Of a DNA stretch of 64,000 nt, positions 1 through 8,930 are shown piece by piece. The position numbers were made by a program, and so were the translations under genes. Each line of letters starts with the position of its first letter. Within the stretch, counting starts at the first letter, position 1. Below the pieces are notes generated by a model that saw only the letters and a list, made by a program, of their open reading frames with translations, ran no database searches and had not been told where the DNA came from. This stretch comes from Candidatus Cloacimonetes bacterium HGW-Cloacimonetes-2. GTDB lineage: Bacteria; Cloacimonadota; Cloacimonadia; Cloacimonadales; Cloacimonadaceae. The stretch spans positions 186,001 through 250,000 of the forward strand of contig PHBP01000003.1 in assembly GCA_002842035.1 (NCBI GenBank), written 5' to 3'.

Positions 1-574
1 TGCTGATTGTGACTGGCAATTCGACCCCTTGATAACCGTAGCGAAGCTTGCTATTATCAGCGATGGATTCGACTCCTGCCCCGACTCCATAAGCTGGAAA
101 GGCTGCCAGGTAACAATCATCGCCAAGCGAGAATGATTTCTGAAGGTGGAATCTGGCATAAAATGATCCTCTCAGATCAGATACGGGGTAAGGCAGGTCG
201 CTCATATAGGAATATCCTATATTGGTAGTGTAGCCGGGTCCTATAAAGAAGGCTAACTGAGCACCTATTGCATAGTCCTTTCCCAATCCAATTGTATAGC
301 TCACAGGAGTTTGAGCCCACAGTATCTTTCTATTCTGGTCCTTTACAAAGCTATCTGCGCAGGCTGGACTATAATCCTGATTCCTGTATATGAAACTGGA
401 GGAGGATAAGCCGGAATTGGAAATAACAGTCATATGGGGGAGAGGCACGGCGTTGTGCAGGTGAGTATTGGGGATGCTGGAACATGCGCACAATGCCAAG
501 AGGCACAAGACGATTGGAACCAGCTTTGATAATGATGACAAGACTACAGGGTTAATGCTCTTTTCACGATCCAT
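1..574 (-). CDS. Truncated outer-surface lipoprotein, N-terminal part
   Basis: An open frame runs off the left window edge, so only the first ~191 residues are present. The start ATG at 574-572 follows a GGAGCTGAA Shine-Dalgarno sequence. The N-terminus has a basic stretch, a hydrophobic core and a lipobox ending LCAC at about residue 31, then SIPNTHLHNAVPLP. The rest is rich in Gly, Tyr and Ser with alternating hydrophobic residues, as in a small outer-membrane beta-barrel. It resembles the complete lipoprotein at 8931-9635: both have a lipobox followed by an 'AVPLP' segment and a barrel-like body. Substrate and function are unknown. Confidence is good for the reading frame and lipoprotein nature, low for topology. 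Confidence 0.75.
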   Translation of the reverse strand, partial: MDREKSINPVVLSSLSKLVPIVLCLLALCACSSIPNTHLHNAVPLPHMTVISNSGLSSSSFIYRNQDYSPACADSFVKDQNRKILWAQTPVSYTIGLGKDYAIGAQLAFFIGPGYTTNIGYSYMSDLPYPVSDLRGSFYARFHLQKSFSLGDDCYLAAFPAYGVGAGVESIADNSKLRYGYQGVELPVTIS

Positions 575-1008
575 TTCAGCTCCTAAGCGAATGTTATTCA
601 TCGAGAGCCAGTTAATAGCTCTTCTACGAGATGTCAAGCTTCGGATTGAGTTCTATTTTATTATTAGGCAGCGTTTATTCACTAGATCGGCATTGGTGCT
701 GCATTCAGGACTAAGCCATTAGTGGCGATACCATATCGATAGAGGGCAGTCCATTATAGCCCACCCTTTGAGCGGTAGTTTCATAAAACATTGCCGGACA
801 GCCGTATCGTGTATGTTCAAGCAGGATTCAAGCAGGATACAAGCAGGATACAAGCATCCTGTCAAAGGGAGCGCAGTTCACAAAGCACCCACTTAAACTC
901 GCTCATAGATATCTCCCTCCTTACAGCCTCTTTTCTCCCTCTTAGTGGGAGAATCGTGGGGGATAGCTGCTTGCAGTGAGCGATCGAGCGTAGGTAAAAA
1001 CAACAGCT
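575..1008. other. Intergenic region with repeat cluster
   Basis: 434 bases without a convincing gene. The short frames here have no Shine-Dalgarno sequence and no recognisable motif. It holds the 11-bp repeat element at 815-864 and a 7-bp perfect stem (TTCTCCC/GGGAGAA, 933-953) without a T-tract, downstream of the minus-strand gene that ends at 1009. Confidence 0.6.
815..864 (+). repeat. Dispersed 11-bp repeat element, copy 1
   Basis: After GTTC come three units of AAGCAGGATTC/AAGCAGGATAC (11 bp each), then a terminal inverted half AAGCATCCTGTC. The last unit and the inverted half form AGGAT-ACAAGC-ATCCT. The left flank contains GGACAG about 17 bp upstream, as in copies 3, 5 and 6. It lies in the intergenic region left of a minus-strand gene's 3' end. 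Confidence 0.85.
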
Positions 1009-2454
1009 CTATCTGAGCAGGAGGAAGCGCCGGCTGGCTTGTTGCAGGCTGCCAGTGCATTTCAGGATATAGATCCCAGCCGGGAGCTTGCCGGTATTCA
1101 TCAGCTCTGTGAGGCTGCCCAATTGATGCAAGCCGGGCTGATCGAGATCGAGCAGGCGTTCGCCCAATTTCCTGCCCTTGATATCAAATAGGGCCAGGCG
1201 GACCGGGGAGGCTGCTTTGAGCGAAAGATTGATACTGGGAGCGCTGCTGGAGGGATTGGGGTATAGCGAAAGCTCAATGGGGGAGGGGCTAAGAGAGGGA
1301 TCGATACTTCCAACGGGAATCTCCACGGAATAGCCATTGCTGGGCTCGCTTGTTCCCATGGAATAGATTGCTTCGATAGTATAGTAGTAGCTGCCGGCGG
1401 GGAGATCTAGATCGAGGTAGCTCGCAGTATCCGTGCTGCCTATCATTACGCCATCCCGGCATACTTGATAGCCCTGGACAATGTAATCGGTGAGCGGAGC
1501 GTCCCAGCTCAAAAGAACATCGCCATCCAGAGTATCGGCAGAAAGATTGGTGGGGGAGGCGAGCAGCAGATTGATATTTATATCCCAGCCCTGATCCTCG
1601 AGCATCCCAAGCACAATGGGGGCGGGATATCGCAGCACAGAGCCATAGTAGGCTGTGGTGACCCCGGAGGCATTCTCGGTACCGTTGTAAACATCGGCAG
1701 AGAGTCTGGCAGTGCGCGCCAGATTGAAGGCTCCGGCATAGAGGATGGGCTCTTGATCGCCATTGTAAAGCATCCCGTGAGCACCGGAATAGCGGAGGTT
1801 TCCGCCGGTAAGCTGGGCATTCAGAGCCGGAGAGGGATTTGGGAAGAGATTGCTATCTACAAGTGATTGTCCCTGGGCATTGCAGACGAAAGTATCGTAA
1901 ATGGCAGGGGAGCCCTGCATCTGTTCCCAGGCAAAGGAAGGAGTGAGCCCCAGAACGCTGGGATCGAGGGCACCATAGGTACCGTATCCTTGCTGGACGT
2001 AAAAGGACGATAGATAGCCGATGCCATAGGCAACGCCCTTCATCATCTCGGTGATAAAATCAAAGCTGCCGGGGGGACAATTGCCATCCAGACCGTAATA
2101 CCAATTGTTGGAGGGATTGACCACCAGGTCAAAATCGGCTTCTTCCGGATTTAGATCGACGCCGGCGATGGAATTTGCCAAAGCTGTGCTATACCAGACA
2201 TCCTGCACGGGTGCACCGGGGAAATTGCGGATCAGATTGGGGATGGTAATCTCCACAAAGCCGGGGATGGTCTGCAAGGTGGCGTTGATCCTGATCGGAA
2301 CACTGGAATTGAGTAGCGGCTCCCAGATATAGGTGGCGTGTTCAAATGCCAGGATTTGTTCATCAGTATAGCCGGTATAAGTGATCTGGATATCGGCAGT
2401 GGCAGACAAAGACACACAGATAAAGACAAAAAACAGAATCATAGTAAGTTTCAT
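1009..2454 (-). CDS. Secreted metzincin-like protein with lost zinc site, FN3 and sorting domain
   Basis: 481 residues. The start is the internal ATG at 2454 because GGGAGC lies 4 bases upstream of it and a clean signal peptide begins there (MKLTMILFFVFICVSLSATA). Residues ~20-300 resemble secreted metalloproteases whose core reads 'DGN.P.G..D..T...HELGHGLGFLSSF' and ends in 'L.D.GW'. Here YGLDGNCPPGSFDFIT (120-135), then GIGYLSSF, and LEDQGWDIN near 300 are present. The positions matching HExxH read K139-G-V-A-Y143, so both zinc histidines and the catalytic Glu are gone. A fibronectin type III domain (~305-390) and a Por-type C-terminal domain (YPNPSSS ... LPAGIYILKC ... RRFLLLR) follow. It is probably a non-enzymatic surface protein. 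The family match is by eye. Confidence 0.75.
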   Translation of the reverse strand: MKLTMILFFVFICVSLSATADIQITYTGYTDEQILAFEHATYIWEPLLNSSVPIRINATLQTIPGFVEITIPNLIRNFPGAPVQDVWYSTALANSIAGVDLNPEEADFDLVVNPSNNWYYGLDGNCPPGSFDFITEMMKGVAYGIGYLSSFYVQQGYGTYGALDPSVLGLTPSFAWEQMQGSPAIYDTFVCNAQGQSLVDSNLFPNPSPALNAQLTGGNLRYSGAHGMLYNGDQEPILYAGAFNLARTARLSADVYNGTENASGVTTAYYGSVLRYPAPIVLGMLEDQGWDININLLLASPTNLSADTLDGDVLLSWDAPLTDYIVQGYQVCRDGVMIGSTDTASYLDLDLPAGSYYYTIEAIYSMGTSEPSNGYSVEIPVGSIDPSLSPSPIELSLYPNPSSSAPSINLSLKAASPVRLALFDIKGRKLGERLLDLDQPGLHQLGSLTELMNTGKLPAGIYILKCTGSLQQASRRFLLLR

Positions 2455-2620
2455 AATAGCTCCCATGTGACAATTCTACCGATATGTATCTTTGGAGCTT
2501 ATTGATCTGTCAAGAGATATACAATAGAAAGGTATCTCACAAATACGGAATTTGTGTCATTATTTCCATAGGATTAGCCGGGAGCTAGTGGAAAGCTTGC
2601 GCTGAGACCGTGCTAAGAGC

Positions 2621-3073
2621 TTAGTGCTTTATCAGGGACTTATTTGTAATCCCCCGGGCTACCAGGGCGTCCTGCTCGCAGAGCCATGTCTCTATGCCAA
2701 GTTCCCGGATGCGCTCGCCATTTTCGATCAGGAAGGGATAGCGGGCGGTGAAATCCTTTAGCAACCGGCAGGGGAAGTCATCGCACAAAGCACAGACCTC
2801 GAGCTCTTTGGAAATAGCGCAGGCTCGGATTGCACAGCCGGGATCTCCACAGCCACCTTTGCACAAGGGGCTGGTCTCATCAAGTTGCTTTAGTTCAGAT
2901 AAAACGCTCCAAAAAGCATCAAATTCGGGATATAGCTGAGCGCCATAGTATTCCCAGCCATCTTCACGCATAATGCCCTCCAGTTTGCCGGCGGCTTGCG
3001 GTAAGCCATTTACAATGCTGCACATCTTGCAGTATAGTCCGCAATAGCAGAGATATTCTCGGGATTCTTTCAT
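2621..3073 (-). CDS. Cysteine-rich DUF3795 family protein
   Basis: 150 residues, cytoplasmic. Cysteine pairs are spread along the chain (CYCGLYCKMC near the start, CKGGCGDPGC and CALCDDFPC in the middle), the pattern of DUF3795, a putative metal-binding family of unknown function. The Shine-Dalgarno sequence is GAGGAA. It starts 10 bases after the VOC gene and is the last gene of a likely operon with the large adhesin. A second DUF3795-like protein is encoded at 45652-45993. Confidence 0.75.
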   Translation of the reverse strand: MKESREYLCYCGLYCKMCSIVNGLPQAAGKLEGIMREDGWEYYGAQLYPEFDAFWSVLSELKQLDETSPLCKGGCGDPGCAIRACAISKELEVCALCDDFPCRLLKDFTARYPFLIENGERIRELGIETWLCEQDALVARGITNKSLIKH

Positions 3074-3083
3074 AATTCCTCGG

Positions 3084-3455
3084 TCAGACGTGCTGATCCA
3101 GCATAATTACATTGCCATCGGGATCTTTGAGGACGATATGGGCGGGACCGGAGCTAGAGGGATCGGCTTCGGTTTCCAAGTGGATGCCCTGTTGCTTCAA
3201 GGTTCTTTGAATCTCCCGGACGTCAGTATAATCGGCAAGGGCTTGGGCTTCCTGATCCCAACCGGGATTGAAGGTAAGGATATTGCCTTCAAACATCCCC
3301 TGAAACAGCCCGATCACGCAGGAGTCGTTCTTGAGGATGAGCCAGTTTTGATCTATGTTTCCGCCAAAAATCTCAAAGCCCAGTTTCAGGTAAAAATTCC
3401 TGGATTTGGCTATATCTTTGACGCTGAGGCTGATCGAAAAGGCACCGAGCTTCAT
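3084..3455 (-). CDS. VOC (glyoxalase/bleomycin-resistance) family protein
   Basis: 123 residues, one vicinal-oxygen-chelate unit: N-terminal FSISLSVKDIAKSRNFYLKLGFE, and C-terminal HIVLKDPDGNVIMLDQHV with the usual 'DPDGN'. Members bind a divalent metal as dimers and act as lyases, isomerases, dioxygenases or binding proteins; the substrate cannot be told from sequence. A strong AAGGAG lies upstream of the ATG. It starts 19 bases after the adhesin stop and ends 10 bases before the DUF3795 gene, so it is probably cotranscribed with both. Confidence 0.8.
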   Translation of the reverse strand: MKLGAFSISLSVKDIAKSRNFYLKLGFEIFGGNIDQNWLILKNDSCVIGLFQGMFEGNILTFNPGWDQEAQALADYTDVREIQRTLKQQGIHLETEADPSSSGPAHIVLKDPDGNVIMLDQHV

Positions 3456-3474
3456 CTGTATCTCCTTGGGAGCT

Positions 3475-6400
3475 TTATTTTAACAGCAGCATCTTCCGGG
3501 TCTGGCTATATGAGCCTGCAAGCAGCTTGTAGTAATAGATGCCGGAGCTTACCAGACTACCGCTATCATCCCTGCCATCCCAGACGGCGCTATAGTTTCC
3601 TGTGTCCTGAGCGGCATTGACCAGGCTTCGTACCAATTGACCACGGGCATTAAAGATATCCAGCCTCACAGTCGAGGGATCGCCGATGCCATATCTGATG
3701 GTGGTTTCAGGATTGAAGGGATTGGGGTAATTGCCGTAGAGCATTGAAGCAGGAGCCGGCAGCCCGGGATCATCGATTGCAGTAATCCCGGAAGATTGGA
3801 ACTTGTCTATACCCAGGATGTAAGAATCCCAGGAGCAGCAGCGGATACCGATCCTGATATGCTGATAGTAATACTGCTCCGGAATCATATATTGATACAG
3901 CGTCCAGGTGGTGGGAACCTCTATATAATCCGGGCCACTCAGGATGGTGAAGGTATTGGGATGTGTGGTGCCGTTTGAGAAACCCACTTTGATGCGTTCC
4001 AAGCCGTATTGAGATGTGTAGGAGCGTGCCCAGAAGCTAAAGAAACCTGCCTCTACCAGCGGGCTGATCAGCCAATCGTTGTTGGGTGGATTGGTAGCTG
4101 CAAAGCTGGCTGCAAACTTTGCTCCATCATAGGGCGCAAAGTCTGCCATCGGAGGAACTGCCATCGAGGGATTGAAGACCATAAATGCCATTGGATCGCC
4201 CATATGCTGCCAGGACGAGTACATAGAGCCGTATGTATCGGACATATCGACATCGGTAAGCGTCCAGGGAGCGAAGTTGATGCTGAAATTGTCATAGCTT
4301 TCAAAGCTATCATTGAAGAAAGTTTGCTGTACTGTAAGCAGGGTAAAATTGAGCATTGTTGTTTCGTTGTTCTCGACGTAAACTCCGGTCTGAGTAGATG
4401 GATAGTAGCCGGGAGCGCTGGCATTTACGATATGGACACCGGTATTGAGAGTAAGGACGTAGTAGCCGGCGGCATTTGTAGTGGTGGTGATATCTCGTGA
4501 GGATACGGTTGCACCGGCGATGGGCTGGTTTTGGCTATTTCTTACAATTCCCGCGATAGTGCCGTATTGCAGCTCTTTTTGCAGAGGGTTGGAAAAAGCC
4601 GGTTCGGACATCACTCCGCCTGTATAGACAGTTCGGACTGCCCAGAGATAGCTACCTGCCGGCACATTCTCCCAGGAATGATCAATGAAATCCAGATCGG
4701 TGTTTATGCCGGGACTAAGGCTAGTCCAGGCAGATTCGTTGGTCTCCTGCCCCTGCAAGAGTCGCCAGAGCTTGTAGCCCAGCATTTCACGGTTTTGCGC
4801 GCCGATCGGCACCAAGACCTGCTCTCCGGTGGGAGCTGTCATTCCAGCATAGCCCTGGAGATTCCAGTTAAAATCACAATAGCTATTCACAGATAGCAGT
4901 GTAGTCCAATTGCCCTGCCAGTGGATCAGATTGCCATAGCCATTTACTGCAGGACCGTAGTCCATCCCGGCATAGGCGAGATTGACTCCTGTGACATCAC
5001 AAAGATAGCCTATCCAGATTTCTTCAGTGCCGGTAATGGGGACGGGAAATTCAAGCTGAAGCAGATTCCAGGCATTCAGCACGGGGATTACCGGCTGGCT
5101 TACTACCAGGTTTCCGGGACCTGCGGCACTACCGCCTCTCCAGACCTTTACCACAAAATTACCGCCCTGGGCAGGCCAATAGCGGATTGCCTGGAGATAA
5201 CCTCCGGCATAGGCAGCCAGCGAATCGGCAGGGAAACGGGCTGCCACATCAAAACTGAGCGAACCGCCGGTGCCAAAGGAGGTGTTGTTTTCACCGCTGT
5301 CATAATGAAGCCATCCCTCGCTGGCAAGTGTGGGGGCGTCCCAGGTGATTTGGACAGCAGTTTCCTCTTCAATCTCAGTAGCCAGGACATTGGAGGGAGC
5401 ATAAGCCAGCTCGTTTAACACAAGATCGCCCAGATTAAGATCGCTATTACCCAAAGTGAAGCTGCCGTTCAGGGTCTGATATGCCGGAGCGCTGATTGTG
5501 TAGTTATAAACGTTGTTTGCATATACTCCCGGGAAAAAGAAGATACCATCTGTATCTGTCGTAGTCTCATAGCTGGCATATCCACTGAGCGAGACAGTTG
5601 CATTTGCTATGCCCATAGCCGGGGCATCACTCCCTACGACGCGACCCTGTACAAAAAACTCCGGCAAGGGACTAAGGTAAAAATCCTGGGTTTGTGCCTG
5701 TCCGGCAGTAATCGTAAGCTGCTGGGTAGAGCTATTAAAACCGGTCTTTGTAGCGGTGACGATGTAATCTCCAGCGGCAAGATATGGGATATTGTAAGCT
5801 CCATTGGCATCTGTGATGCGATAAACCGGAGAGCCTTGGATCTGTATTCTGGCGTCTTCTACGGGGCTGGTACCCTGGAGTGCGGAACCGCTCAGGCTGC
5901 CGGTTCCGGCTGTATTTATCACAAAGCCGGTCTTGGGAAATTGACCTGTAACGCCAGTGGTGGGAGGGGCTGCGGGATCAATCTGGGTATTGTGATTGTA
6001 ACTAAATAGCGAGCGGCTGGTACCAACCGTCTGGGAATAGAAGAGATTGGAAGTCATAGAGTAATCCTCTTCCCAGGGTTTGTAAACCATCATCACCAAG
6101 TTTCCGCCTTGGTAGGAATAAGGTGTCTGGAGGGCGATGGTGATGTCGTTTTGCCCTGCCGGATAGTTCACCGTGCCATCGAAGACCTCTACGAGATGAG
6201 TCGAGGGAATCCAGCCTTGGGACAAGTCTTCGCCGAGGGTTTCACCCAGCCAGATACGGGTAGGCACATCGGAATGAGTCTCTGTAAAGTTATTAAAAAA
6301 AATGATCTGGGTGATGCTACCGGCGGCATTGATCTCGCCGGATAGATAGATAGTCTCAAACAAAGATGTGCGATAAAACAGATGCACCGGGATAGGAGCT

Positions 6401-6525
6401 TGCTGATCTCCGGAGCCTACGATCACAGAAAGGCGATTATCCTGCTCTACTATTGCACGCTCGTGGCTGGCCATAAGCGGCAAGATTACGAAGCACAGAA
6501 CCAATACTACAAACAGATTCTTCAT
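3475..6525 (-). CDS. Large secreted adhesin: carboxypeptidase-regulatory repeats, cleaved-adhesin and FlgD-like sorting domains
   Basis: 1016 residues. The ATG at 6525 is chosen because GGGAGGA precedes it and a signal peptide starts there (MKNLFVVLVLCFVILPLMA); the frame is open 177 bases further upstream without a usable start. Order: unknown beta-rich N-terminus; two carboxypeptidase-regulatory-like modules (around 225-370); a fibronectin-like segment (APSNVLATEIEEETAVQITWD); a third regulatory module (GTIAGIVRNSQNQPIAGATV); a cleaved-adhesin/choice-of-anchor-J type domain (FNDSFESYDNF ... NNDWLISP); and a C-terminal FlgD-like domain (YPNPFNPETTIRYGI ... SSGIYYYKL ... KMLLLK). It is probably exported through a type IX-like route and kept at the cell surface. 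First gene of an operon with VOC and DUF3795 proteins. Confidence 0.85.
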   Translation of the reverse strand: MKNLFVVLVLCFVILPLMASHERAIVEQDNRLSVIVGSGDQQAPIPVHLFYRTSLFETIYLSGEINAAGSITQIIFFNNFTETHSDVPTRIWLGETLGEDLSQGWIPSTHLVEVFDGTVNYPAGQNDITIALQTPYSYQGGNLVMMVYKPWEEDYSMTSNLFYSQTVGTSRSLFSYNHNTQIDPAAPPTTGVTGQFPKTGFVINTAGTGSLSGSALQGTSPVEDARIQIQGSPVYRITDANGAYNIPYLAAGDYIVTATKTGFNSSTQQLTITAGQAQTQDFYLSPLPEFFVQGRVVGSDAPAMGIANATVSLSGYASYETTTDTDGIFFFPGVYANNVYNYTISAPAYQTLNGSFTLGNSDLNLGDLVLNELAYAPSNVLATEIEEETAVQITWDAPTLASEGWLHYDSGENNTSFGTGGSLSFDVAARFPADSLAAYAGGYLQAIRYWPAQGGNFVVKVWRGGSAAGPGNLVVSQPVIPVLNAWNLLQLEFPVPITGTEEIWIGYLCDVTGVNLAYAGMDYGPAVNGYGNLIHWQGNWTTLLSVNSYCDFNWNLQGYAGMTAPTGEQVLVPIGAQNREMLGYKLWRLLQGQETNESAWTSLSPGINTDLDFIDHSWENVPAGSYLWAVRTVYTGGVMSEPAFSNPLQKELQYGTIAGIVRNSQNQPIAGATVSSRDITTTTNAAGYYVLTLNTGVHIVNASAPGYYPSTQTGVYVENNETTMLNFTLLTVQQTFFNDSFESYDNFSINFAPWTLTDVDMSDTYGSMYSSWQHMGDPMAFMVFNPSMAVPPMADFAPYDGAKFAASFAATNPPNNDWLISPLVEAGFFSFWARSYTSQYGLERIKVGFSNGTTHPNTFTILSGPDYIEVPTTWTLYQYMIPEQYYYQHIRIGIRCCSWDSYILGIDKFQSSGITAIDDPGLPAPASMLYGNYPNPFNPETTIRYGIGDPSTVRLDIFNARGQLVRSLVNAAQDTGNYSAVWDGRDDSGSLVSSGIYYYKLLAGSYSQTRKMLLLK

Positions 6526-6934
6526 CACGATTCCTCCCAGAATTCTTGTAAGAAACCTATGTAGTCCAGCCAAGGTGATTTGCGCGGGATTGTCAACAAG
6601 TATTTTTCCAAAAGCAAGGGATGTGGAATAGGGTGTGGAGAATGCGAGGCCGGAGTGTGATGTTCGGAGCGTGTGCGATGAACATCGGTTTGTGTATTCC
6701 ATAAATAGCCCGGAGCGTATGCGAAGGGCGACACATGAATGACATTAAAAATCCCAGATGATATGCGGTTGCCCGATCGGATCAGGTGTCGCCCTACGCG
6801 GTGCTCCTGGCTCTGTATAGATGGCATTCTGATAATTATTTTTCCCAATAACGTATTTATTCGCCCGGATCTGTCCGAAATCCGCAAATCTGTCCCCCAT
6901 ATAGTAGTGAGAGAATAAAACGAGGAGGCTCAAA
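6526..6934. other. Intergenic region rich in short repeats
   Basis: 409 bases with no supported gene. It contains three related copies of CGGAGYGTRTGCGA (a degenerate one at 6651, clear ones at 6665-6678 and 6711-6724), a 7-bp inverted pair GATGTTC/GAACATC (6659-6665, 6680-6686) and a longer inverted pair around AGGGCGACAC (6725-6739 against 6782-6796). It may be the remains of a small non-autonomous element. It also carries the upstream region of the adhesin gene. Confidence 0.5.
6725..6797. repeat. Inverted repeat, possible MITE-like remnant
   Basis: AGGGCGACAC at about 6725 and GTGTCGCCCT at about 6786 are perfect inverted copies, extended on both sides with a mismatch, separated by ~51 bases. 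No flanking duplication could be confirmed. Origin is uncertain. Confidence 0.4.
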
Positions 6935-7381
6935 ATGAGAGCTAGTTTTCAAATTGGTATGCCGGGATTGAGTGGAAACGCGGGAGAACTCACCTTCGTA
7001 AGGAACTACCGCAGCGGCAGGATCTATGCCAGGAAACGCCGTTATCCCCGGCTGAGCGAACATCATCACAAAACCGGGCAAATCGCCAAGAACATATTTG
7101 GACTGGAACCGAGTGCAGCTTTTATCCAGGATCTGAGGTCATATCTGCTCTTGATGCAGAAATCACGAAGATTGAAAGAACGTAGTGTGCATAGCTGGAC
7201 AAATATCTACTACAAAATGATGTTTGAGATGGCGAGAAGGATGCCAGAGCTGGACCTGGTCACCCTCACCAAAGCTGGGATATATGCGCAGGATTTGCCA
7301 TGTATATCGGTACGCAGAGCGGTTGAGGCATTGCTACTGCCCAATTATCCAGGCTATGAGAGCTTAACTGCCGAGATATGA
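6935..7381 (+). CDS. Hypothetical basic protein
   Basis: 148 residues. GAGGAGG lies 8 bases upstream of the ATG, so translation is well supported. The N-terminal third (GELTFVRNYRSGRIYARKRR) is strongly basic, and the middle is helical and Arg/Lys-rich. There is no signal peptide or membrane segment. The 'G..GELTFVRNYRSGRIYARK' start vaguely recalls small phage or Bacteroidetes proteins with a 'G..g.lvy....G..y.R' opening, but I do not recognise the family. Upstream is the repeat-rich gap, and a strong hairpin follows the stop. Confidence 0.65.
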   Translation: MRASFQIGMPGLSGNAGELTFVRNYRSGRIYARKRRYPRLSEHHHKTGQIAKNIFGLEPSAAFIQDLRSYLLLMQKSRRLKERSVHSWTNIYYKMMFEMARRMPELDLVTLTKAGIYAQDLPCISVRRAVEALLLPNYPGYESLTAEI

Positions 7382-7397
7382 TGTCGAACACAAAGGA

Positions 7398-7424
7398 AAC
7401 GAGCCTTCGGGGTGAAGGCTCGTT
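7398..7424. terminator. Hairpin between convergent genes
   Basis: AACGAGCCTTC/GAAGGCTCGTT, 11-bp perfect stem with a GGGGT loop, between the stops of the gene ending at 7381 and the minus-strand gene ending at 7444. No strong T-tract on either side, so it may act as a bidirectional or processing hairpin rather than a classic intrinsic terminator. Confidence 0.6.
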
Positions 7425-7443
7425 CTCTGAAACTGGTTTATGT

Positions 7444-8751
7444 TTACTTGATCTTGATCAGTTTGGTAGAGTTTGTTGCAGAGCCCTGATTGACCTTGAG
7501 GAAATAGATTCCGGCAGGACAGGCATTGCCGCCTTGATCAGAGCCGTTCCAGATAACTGCTTGTCCGGGCTGTGACAGGTATTGCCTGATCAATTGGCCA
7601 CGCAGGTTGTAGATGCCCATAGTGATAGGGGAGATCTCCTTGGAATCTGCCATTATCGAGATCTCGTCTTTAAAAGGACTGGGGTAGGCTATAAGACTGA
7701 GCTGGGTGGCAGGGATCAGATCTTCGTTTATCGCTGTGTATTGCTGCCAAGAGTAATCAACACGGCCTGAATCAACCAGGATGTCAAAATTGTTTTCCTG
7801 TTCGATTTCGTAGCTAAGGTTATTGTTGTCGTCATAGAAATAGTTCCTACGGTTTTCCGGGTACCAGACCTCGCCATTGTAGTACTCTTCATAGTGCATT
7901 ATCTTTAACAGCTCGGCATTATAAGTGATATCTGCACGATCTTCGGGAATCCAGCCACTACCATTCCAATAGAAAGAATCCCAATGAGTGATCAGACCGG
8001 GGAAGATGAAGTTGTTATCATTCATCATCATCCAGGGCAGGTTTTGGGACATATACTCGATGAAATCAGCACCGGTCGTGTTGTCTTGGGCGTGATACTG
8101 GTAAATCTGTTTGTAGTCATTAACCCAGTTTGTAGAATCAGGAGAGCTTGAGCTGTGTTCTTCGAGGATTCTGCCATTGGCTTCGGTAACGAAAGTAGAA
8201 TGGAAATAGTGTGACAAGCGGACGGGCTGTTCATCTTCTTCCCAGCCGTAAACTTCTACTCCGCCACCTGTAAGGTAAGACAGATGAAGGCGGAATGAAG
8301 AAATCCAACCGCCGTTTTCCATATCGGAACTATACATATACATATGGGTGATGCGGCTTTGGTTGTCAAAAGTGGCATTGAGCTTCATCATTGGAATGAG
8401 GTTTCCAAAATAGTTCAGATAAATCTCATTTGAGGTGATGCGTCCGGCGGCATTGTATTCCAGATAGGAGACCATTACGGAGGGAATCCACTCTCCGGTT
8501 TCCACATCCCAGGAATCCATATGGAGTGAATCCACCCGGGCATGGTAAGTCTCATTGTAAAAGGGATTAATCCTCATCTCGGGAATCCACTGGCTGCCGT
8601 CGGCATAGCTCTGGATTTGCTGAGACATTCTCCAGGCACGGGAGGCTGGATTTACTCGATTGTATTGGAACTTGCTAAGGCCATCAAAGGCTCCGGCAAA
8701 GACGATCACCGGAATCAATAAAAAAAGAAAGGGTGCTATGAGCTTTTTCAT
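7444..8751 (-). CDS. Secreted protein with Por-type C-terminal sorting domain
   Basis: 435 residues. Shine-Dalgarno GAGGTG and signal peptide MKKLIAPFLFLLIPVIVFAGA. The body has repeated beta-hairpin units of the type 'Y....G.....I.......G.W.P' (for example SWDVETGEWIPSVMV, SDMENGGWISSFRL, NGSGWIPEDRADI, NGEVWYPENRRNY), spaced roughly 35-60 residues apart, suggesting a repeat fold that arose by duplication. The C-terminus (AYPSPFKDEISI ... GIYNLRGQLI ... PAGIYFLKV ... STKLIKIK) is a Por secretion-type sorting domain, more divergent than those of the neighbouring adhesin. Ligand and role are unknown. Confidence 0.8.
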   Translation of the reverse strand: MKKLIAPFLFLLIPVIVFAGAFDGLSKFQYNRVNPASRAWRMSQQIQSYADGSQWIPEMRINPFYNETYHARVDSLHMDSWDVETGEWIPSVMVSYLEYNAAGRITSNEIYLNYFGNLIPMMKLNATFDNQSRITHMYMYSSDMENGGWISSFRLHLSYLTGGGVEVYGWEEDEQPVRLSHYFHSTFVTEANGRILEEHSSSSPDSTNWVNDYKQIYQYHAQDNTTGADFIEYMSQNLPWMMMNDNNFIFPGLITHWDSFYWNGSGWIPEDRADITYNAELLKIMHYEEYYNGEVWYPENRRNYFYDDNNNLSYEIEQENNFDILVDSGRVDYSWQQYTAINEDLIPATQLSLIAYPSPFKDEISIMADSKEISPITMGIYNLRGQLIRQYLSQPGQAVIWNGSDQGGNACPAGIYFLKVNQGSATNSTKLIKIK

Positions 8752-8885
8752 TATTCACCTCACTGCTTTAATGATTGATACACTGGGATCAGTTGGGATT
8801 GCTGTCAAGGAAATTCTTTTTATATGCAGGATAGAGATATCAGACAAGCTGGAGAGTCGCTCTGCAAAAGGAGATGATAAAGGTC

Positions 8886-8913
8886 TTGACATTGCCCGGG
8901 GAGTGGTTATCAT
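8886..8913 (+). promoter_or_regulatory. Sigma-70-like promoter for the lipoprotein gene
   Basis: TTGACA (8886-8891), 16-base spacer, TATCAT (8908-8913). The predicted transcription start would be near 8920, leaving a short leader with AAGGAG before the ATG at 8931. Confidence 0.6.
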
Positions 8914-8930
8914 ATGAGCAAGGAGTATGT

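Noticed and set aside
815-864. 11-bp repeat clusters as CRISPR
   Set aside because: Units are 11 bp and directly adjacent, without spacers, and no cas gene is present.
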